Shown here piece after piece: positions 60,284 through 64,000 of a DNA stretch of 64,000 nucleotides. Every line of letters starts with the position of its first letter. The stretch's first letter is position 1. Under the pieces are notes generated by a model, which was not told where the DNA came from, did no database searches, and worked only from the letters and a program-made list of their open reading frames with translations. Origin of the DNA: CAWULT01 sp963923455 (GTDB lineage Bacteria > Acidobacteriota > Vicinamibacteria > Vicinamibacterales > UBA2999); assembly GCA_963923455.1 (NCBI GenBank), contig CAWULT010000005.1, positions 1-64,000 on the forward strand. Direction: 5' to 3'. Both the position numbers and the translations under genes were made by a program.

Positions 60284-61471
60284 GTGAGCCGCGGCATCAC
60301 GCTGCCCGAGGGTGCCCGCTTCACCTGCCAGAGCTGCGGCAGGTGCTGTCAGGGCTGGGACGTGCCGGTCGACGCCGAGACGGCGGCCCGCCTGCGCGCA
60401 CACGACTGGGGCACGGAGCCCTTCGAGCCGATGGGCTCGACCGGCCAGTTCCGGATTCGCCAGGTCGACGGGCGGTGCTACTTCCTCCGTCCGGACAACC
60501 ACTGCCGCATCCACGTCGAACTGTCCTACGACGCCAAGCCTCCGGTGTGCCGGGGGTTTCCGCTGAGCGTGCTCGAAGTGGAGGGGCGCCAGTTCGCGCG
60601 GCTCAGCTACTGGTGTCCCACGGTTGTGGCGAACACGGGCAAGCCGCTCGAACAGCAGGGTCGGTGGGTCCGCGACACAGCCCGCCACGCCGACGTGCGT
60701 ACGGCTGCGCTGCGGCTCGAGCCCGGGGTGGAGATCTCGGGCGGAGACTTCGACCGATTGCACCACGCCCTGCGCGAAGTGGTGCACGACGGTGCCCATC
60801 CGATCGGCGACCGGGTCGCGGCACTGGCCGGTCTGGTGCGCCGGCTGGCGTCGTCCCCCGGATTGCCTGTCGAGGCGGCGGTGCAGCAGGCTCGGCGTGA
60901 TGGCATCGGCCGCTTGGCCGCCGATGCGCGTCGGGGAGGCGCCCCTGCCGCCGGGCGCCGCGCGATCTCGCTGTATCTGCTGCACGATCGGCCGCGCGGA
61001 CGCATGGCCGGCATCCGGCGTTTCGCCGAAGTCGCGCTGTTCACGGCCGGGCTGGCCAGGCTTCGCACGCGCGCGGTGCCGGCCTGCGCGAGCCGGCGAA
61101 TGGCTCGCCGGGTGACGTTCCAGCCCTCGCGGGTTGCCGGTGATCTGCTGGCCCGCTACCTCGCCTCCAAGATTGATTCCCGCCGCTACGTTGCCGGCGA
61201 GGCAACCGTGGTCGGGGGCATCAATCTGCTGCTGGTGGCCTACGGGTTGATCAGCGAATTGTCCCGCCTGCGGGCGGCGACGGACCGGCGCACCGAGTGC
61301 AGTGACGAAGACGTCACGCTGGCCGTGCAGGCGGCCGACCTGCTCGTCGTGGAGCACTCGGACCTGCGGCAGGGCGCCGTGCAGCGCCGCCTCGTCGACG
61401 GCGTGCTCGAGCGCCCAGATCTCGGAGCCGACGTCCTGGCGTTCGTCCACCCGGCCGGCCGCCCCTCCTGA
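60284..61471 (+). CDS. YkgJ-type cysteine-cluster protein (putative Zn/Fe-binding, FliB-like)
   Basis: A 395-residue protein whose N-terminus has the Cys cluster FTCQSCGRCCQGWDVPV (about 13-29), then NHCRIHVELSYDAKPPVCRGFP, the usual YkgJ metal-binding pattern. The rest is helical and poorly conserved. Larger YkgJ-type proteins include FliB lysine N-methylase, but no methylase motif can be assigned. GTG 60284 is preferred to GTG 60281 because GGGGAG (60272-60277) is then 6 nt upstream. Confidence 0.7.
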   Translation: MSRGITLPEGARFTCQSCGRCCQGWDVPVDAETAARLRAHDWGTEPFEPMGSTGQFRIRQVDGRCYFLRPDNHCRIHVELSYDAKPPVCRGFPLSVLEVEGRQFARLSYWCPTVVANTGKPLEQQGRWVRDTARHADVRTAALRLEPGVEISGGDFDRLHHALREVVHDGAHPIGDRVAALAGLVRRLASSPGLPVEAAVQQARRDGIGRLAADARRGGAPAAGRRAISLYLLHDRPRGRMAGIRRFAEVALFTAGLARLRTRAVPACASRRMARRVTFQPSRVAGDLLARYLASKIDSRRYVAGEATVVGGINLLLVAYGLISELSRLRAATDRRTECSDEDVTLAVQAADLLVVEHSDLRQGAVQRRLVDGVLERPDLGADVLAFVHPAGRPS

Positions 61472-61497
61472 CGCCCGTCCGCCCCTGAAAACGACAC

Positions 61498-61527
61498 GAG
61501 GGCATCCGGCTCACGCCGGACGCCCTC
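61498..61527. terminator. Bidirectional terminator between convergent genes
   Basis: A 13-bp stem with one A-C mismatch (61498-61510 with 61515-61527) and a TCAC loop lies between the YkgJ-type gene and the minus-strand gene. On the minus strand it is followed by a GTTTT run. Confidence 0.7.
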
Positions 61528-61564
61528 GCGAGGTCCGCAGGTCCGCACCCCGGAGCCGGGTCCT

Positions 61565-62125
61565 TTACATCTGCTTGAGGAACGTGCCCGAGAAGTCCGC
61601 CGGATTGTTGAAGTGGATCTGCACGTGCTCCAGCATGACGCTGTTGTAGAACGCCGCCATGCTCATGAACGGCCCGGCCGGGAGCATCGACTGCGTGATC
61701 GAACCGTCGATGTCGAGGTTCCCGTGGCCGAGGGTGGTGTCCGAGTCGTCGTAGACGCAGTCGTCGTCGATGTCGGCATTGGTGCTGTCGCAGAGGACGA
61801 TTTCACCAGCCCAGTCGCTCGACGTCAGGCTGACCCGCCTGACGAGGTGCTCGTAGGAGTCACCGACCGCCGCACCGCCCAAGTTGAAGCTGCGGACCAT
61901 GTAGTCGAACTTGAAGCTCATGACGTTGCCGGACCTGCTGGACACCGTCAGCATCTGTCCGCTGCCGCCCTGGTTGGTCGCCCAGTTGGTGCTCGTCCGC
62001 GTCAGCTTGGCGACGAACACGTTCTTCTTCGTGATCGTCTGTGCCCACGCCGGCAAGGCCACGGACACGATCAGCAGCACCCAGAAAAGAACTCCACTCT
62101 TCTTGAACCGTTCCATGTTGATCAC
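61565..62125 (-). CDS. Small secreted protein of unknown function
   Basis: A 186-residue exported protein with a signal peptide (MERFKKSGVLFWVLLIVSVALPAWA after a few leading residues). The mature part is about 160 residues, rich in Ser/Thr/Asp and beta-prone, with an Asp-rich stretch STNADIDDDCVYDDSDTT that could bind calcium. A single pair of Cys may form a disulfide. The start is uncertain: GTG 62125 lies 5 nt from GGAGGAG (62137-62131), while ATG 62116 is 14 nt away. It is driven by a sigma-54-like promoter. I do not recognise a family. Confidence 0.65.
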   Translation of the reverse strand: MINMERFKKSGVLFWVLLIVSVALPAWAQTITKKNVFVAKLTRTSTNWATNQGGSGQMLTVSSRSGNVMSFKFDYMVRSFNLGGAAVGDSYEHLVRRVSLTSSDWAGEIVLCDSTNADIDDDCVYDDSDTTLGHGNLDIDGSITQSMLPAGPFMSMAAFYNSVMLEHVQIHFNNPADFSGTFLKQM

Positions 62126-62267
62126 AATCACTCCTCCGGCGGACGGACCCGGCCTGATAACAAGGTTCGTTTGAGACGCACGCGGTCAGCGATGGCGGCC
62201 GTGAGCCTCAGTTCCCGCTGGGGTCCCACCTTACCTACGGCCTACCGCTCTTCCTGGCCGCAACAGG

Positions 62268-62283
62268 AGCAAAACGGCCGCCA
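62268..62283 (-). promoter_or_regulatory. Sigma-54-type promoter on the minus strand
   Basis: Read on the minus strand, TGGC (62283-62280) and TTGCT (62272-62268) have GG-N10-GC spacing and match the conserved -24 and -12 cores. It lies about 145 bp before the small secreted-protein gene. Confidence 0.5.
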
Positions 62284-62445
62284 TGCCGGACGGCATCCAT
62301 GCTGCCCATGTATGTTACTCAGGATGAATGGTTTATCCGATCGTCGTGGAGATCGAGCGGCCAGCCAGATTGACCGAAAGTCCCTGAACTGAGAAACAAA
62401 AGTCGCTGGGATGCCGATCAAGGAAAACTTGGAGGGGGCTCGCGT

Positions 62446-62479
62446 CGGCGCTGGCGTCCCAGGACGGGCGCCAACGCCG
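62446..62479 (-). terminator. Terminator hairpin after the minus-strand hydrolase-like gene
   Basis: An 11-bp stem with one mismatch (62446-62456 with 62469-62479) begins 23 nt after the TAA of the right-edge gene. The gap 62284-62445 shows no gene I can support. Confidence 0.5.
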
Positions 62480-62501
62480 ATTCTCATTGTAGGACAGAGA
62501 C

Positions 62502-64000
62502 TTACGGCGTCGTGCCGATCTTGACGCCAGCATCGACAGCCGAGGACGGCAGCGAGCCCAGGTTCAATGCCAGGTTTCCCGCGCCATCGGCCGTGACGGT
62601 CGTCGCGGCCGGCTGTGTCGCCGAGCCCGCGTTGTCGAAGTACACCCACTGGGCCGGGTAGGAGGCCCCGGGCACGAAGCCCGTGACGGTGACGGTACCG
62701 TTCAACCGCGAGCCGTCCCAGGTGTACGGGCAGTTCTGGACGCCGCCGACGACGGCGCACCACGTGTGCTTGCGGTTCTGGATCCAGAGGTGCGCCCGAC
62801 GATTCGTGACGTCCTTCTGACCCAGCACCCGCACGTCGTTGGGATTCGACACCGCCGCGCCGGCGTTCTGGTAGCGGCCGTTGTTGACCGGCAGGCCGGT
62901 CATGAAGTCGTAGTAGGGCCGGAAGACCTCGTGCAGCCCGTTGGCGGTCGACCCGTCGGGACCCGGCTGGCGTCGGAGGTTCTCGAACCACCAGTAGAGG
63001 TCGTGCATCGCGCCGGCGTCGATCTGGCTCCAGACGAGATTGTGCAGCCAGACGCCCCTGGTGTCGCGCTGCAGGTTCACGTCCTCCTGCTGGACGGTCG
63101 GGGAGTCGAGGCCCGTCTCACCGCGCACGAGCGGCTTGCCGATCAGGCGGTCCAGCGACTGCAGGCTGTGCTCGCTGTGGTTCAGCGCCGCGTCGAAGGC
63201 CATGGCCTGCTTGAAACAGCTGTTGCTGGTGCCGCACCGCGCGACGACCACCGGATCCTTGGCCGCGGCGATGTTGACGTCGCCGGTCTGGCTCGTGCTG
63301 ACGTAGGCGTGCAGGTCGGCGTAGTCGATGTTGGGATAGCTCGCGTTCCTCCAGAACGCCGCGACCGGCAGCGAGTGCCAGAACGACGTCGTCACGAGGT
63401 GATGGTTCGGTGCGAACTGCCGCATGTACTTGCCGAACTCGTCGGCCAGCACGTAGTGGCGGTCGAGCGACGGGTCGCCCTCGTTCACCAGTTCCCACGA
63501 GTGGACGCTCGTCGCGTAGCCCCACCGCGCCTGCAGGTAGCGCCACCACGCCTGCTGCAGCCAGCGGCCCGCCGTGACGCTGCGGTAGTTGCCGTAGAAG
63601 TTGGCCCCGCTGCCGGAGCCGAGCACGCCGTTGGCGTCGAGCCACTGGAAGATGTCCTCGCCCGCCTCGAGCACCACCACCTTGAGGAACACGTTGTTCT
63701 GCCGCGCGCTCTCGATGACCTGGTCGAACGCATACGAGAAGCGCTGCTCGAAGTACTTGTGGTGCTCCATCGACGGCTTCGCCACGATGTTCGGACCCGG
63801 CGTGCCACCCGTCTGCTCCCGGATCTCGACCTGCGTCACGTACACGGCCGGCGGCCGGCCGGTCGCGGGGTTGCTGCCGCGGACGTTCTCGAGCGCCATG
63901 TAGAAAGGAGGCAGGAAGTCGTTGCTGCCCGAGTTCCAGGTGCCCTCGAGCACCTGCTCACCGGAGGTGTTGCCGGCGTAGGGCGAGATCACCAGGCCGG
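62502..64000 (-). CDS. Glycoside-hydrolase-like secreted protein, C-terminal part (paralog of 18544 gene)
   Basis: The frame is open to the right edge, so the N-terminus lies outside. The visible roughly 500 residues follow the 18544 protein closely: GTWNSGSNDFLPPFYMALENV, WLQQAWWRYLQARWGY, SWELVNEGDP with the putative acid/base Glu, HLVTTSFWHSLPVAAFWRNASYPN and LVRGETGLDS with the putative nucleophile Glu. The C-terminal beta domain (HLWIQNRKHTWCAVV, VTVTGFVPGASY) is also shared. Probably a secreted enzyme acting on the same or a related glycan. Confidence 0.72.
   Translation of the reverse strand, partial: GLVISPYAGNTSGEQVLEGTWNSGSNDFLPPFYMALENVRGSNPATGRPPAVYVTQVEIREQTGGTPGPNIVAKPSMEHHKYFEQRFSYAFDQVIESARQNNVFLKVVVLEAGEDIFQWLDANGVLGSGSGANFYGNYRSVTAGRWLQQAWWRYLQARWGYATSVHSWELVNEGDPSLDRHYVLADEFGKYMRQFAPNHHLVTTSFWHSLPVAAFWRNASYPNIDYADLHAYVSTSQTGDVNIAAAKDPVVVARCGTSNSCFKQAMAFDAALNHSEHSLQSLDRLIGKPLVRGETGLDSPTVQQEDVNLQRDTRGVWLHNLVWSQIDAGAMHDLYWWFENLRRQPGPDGSTANGLHEVFRPYYDFMTGLPVNNGRYQNAGAAVSNPNDVRVLGQKDVTNRRAHLWIQNRKHTWCAVVGGVQNCPYTWDGSRLNGTVTVTGFVPGASYPAQWVYFDNAGSATQPAATTVTADGAGNLALNLGSLPSSAVDAGVKIGTTP

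Noticed and set aside
1..64000. CRISPR arrays, tRNA/rRNA genes, insertion sequences, prophage attachment sites
   Set aside because: No regularly spaced short repeats, clover-leaf sequences, transposase frames or flanking duplications were seen on either strand.

Overview
The window is GC-rich DNA, densely and almost entirely coded on the + strand, with many ATGA or TGATG stop/start overlaps. There are no tRNA, rRNA, insertion-sequence or CRISPR features. The gene content is that of a large exopolysaccharide or surface-glycan locus in a Gram-negative-type bacterium: it has outer-membrane export proteins and a Wzc-type kinase. The mix of secreted Ig-like and LamG proteins, sigma-54-like promoters, and glycosyltransferase, acyl-ligase and asparagine-synthetase genes of the kind found in exosortase-A clusters suggests an Acidobacteriota (Vicinamibacteria-like) genome. 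That placement is an inference from style, not a proven identity.

Layout. Positions 1-1262 hold the 3' end of a secreted Ig-repeat protein and its terminator. From 1442 a sigma-54-like promoter precedes ugd. After a hairpin-rich 690 bp gap comes a first polysaccharide block (3560-24096): Wzc-type copolymerase/tyrosine kinase, acetyltransferase, glycosyltransferases (GTs), a B12-binding radical SAM enzyme, a Wzy/ligase-type polymerase, a priming phosphoglycosyltransferase, a secreted glycoside-hydrolase-like protein, two SLBB export proteins and a GmhA-like isomerase. Positions 24182-34470 form an acyl-activation block: AMP ligase, asparagine synthetase, ACP, a second ACP, a PltF-like adenylation enzyme, an acyltransferase remnant, a FOXRED2-like flavoprotein, a flavin-dependent halogenase-family enzyme and a membrane acyltransferase. 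Positions 34528-50950 form a second glycan block: epimerase, GTs, Wzm/Wzt ABC exporter with a Wzt C-terminal domain, two sulfotransferases, an asparagine-synthetase-like protein, WecB, an alpha/alpha-barrel protein and, at its end, an acyl-CoA-dehydrogenase family enzyme resembling prolyl-carrier-protein dehydrogenases. Positions 51111-62501 hold separate smaller units: a LamG protein, two membrane acyltransferases, a secreted unknown, an iodotyrosine-deiodinase-like nitroreductase, two GTs, a YkgJ-type Cys-cluster protein and a convergent small secreted protein. At the right edge, on the - strand, is a paralog of the glycoside-hydrolase-like protein.

How the genes may work together. The sugar genes make UDP-GlcA, ManNAc-type and other precursors, prime undecaprenyl phosphate, assemble and sulfate the glycan, and export it by a Wzy/Wzc/Wza-like route and possibly a separate ABC route. 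The most interesting hypothesis is that a PltF/PltL/PltE/PltA-like set (adenylation enzyme, carrier protein, acyl-carrier dehydrogenase, halogenase) is spread through this locus. With several membrane acyltransferases it could decorate the glycan with an oxidised, possibly halogenated, amino-acid-derived acyl group. Two genes appear to start at ACG codons with ideally placed Shine-Dalgarno sites. Three sigma-54-like promoters point to common control of the main operon and two secreted-protein genes. No exosortase, PEP-CTERM protein, Wzx flippase or regulator is seen in the window.
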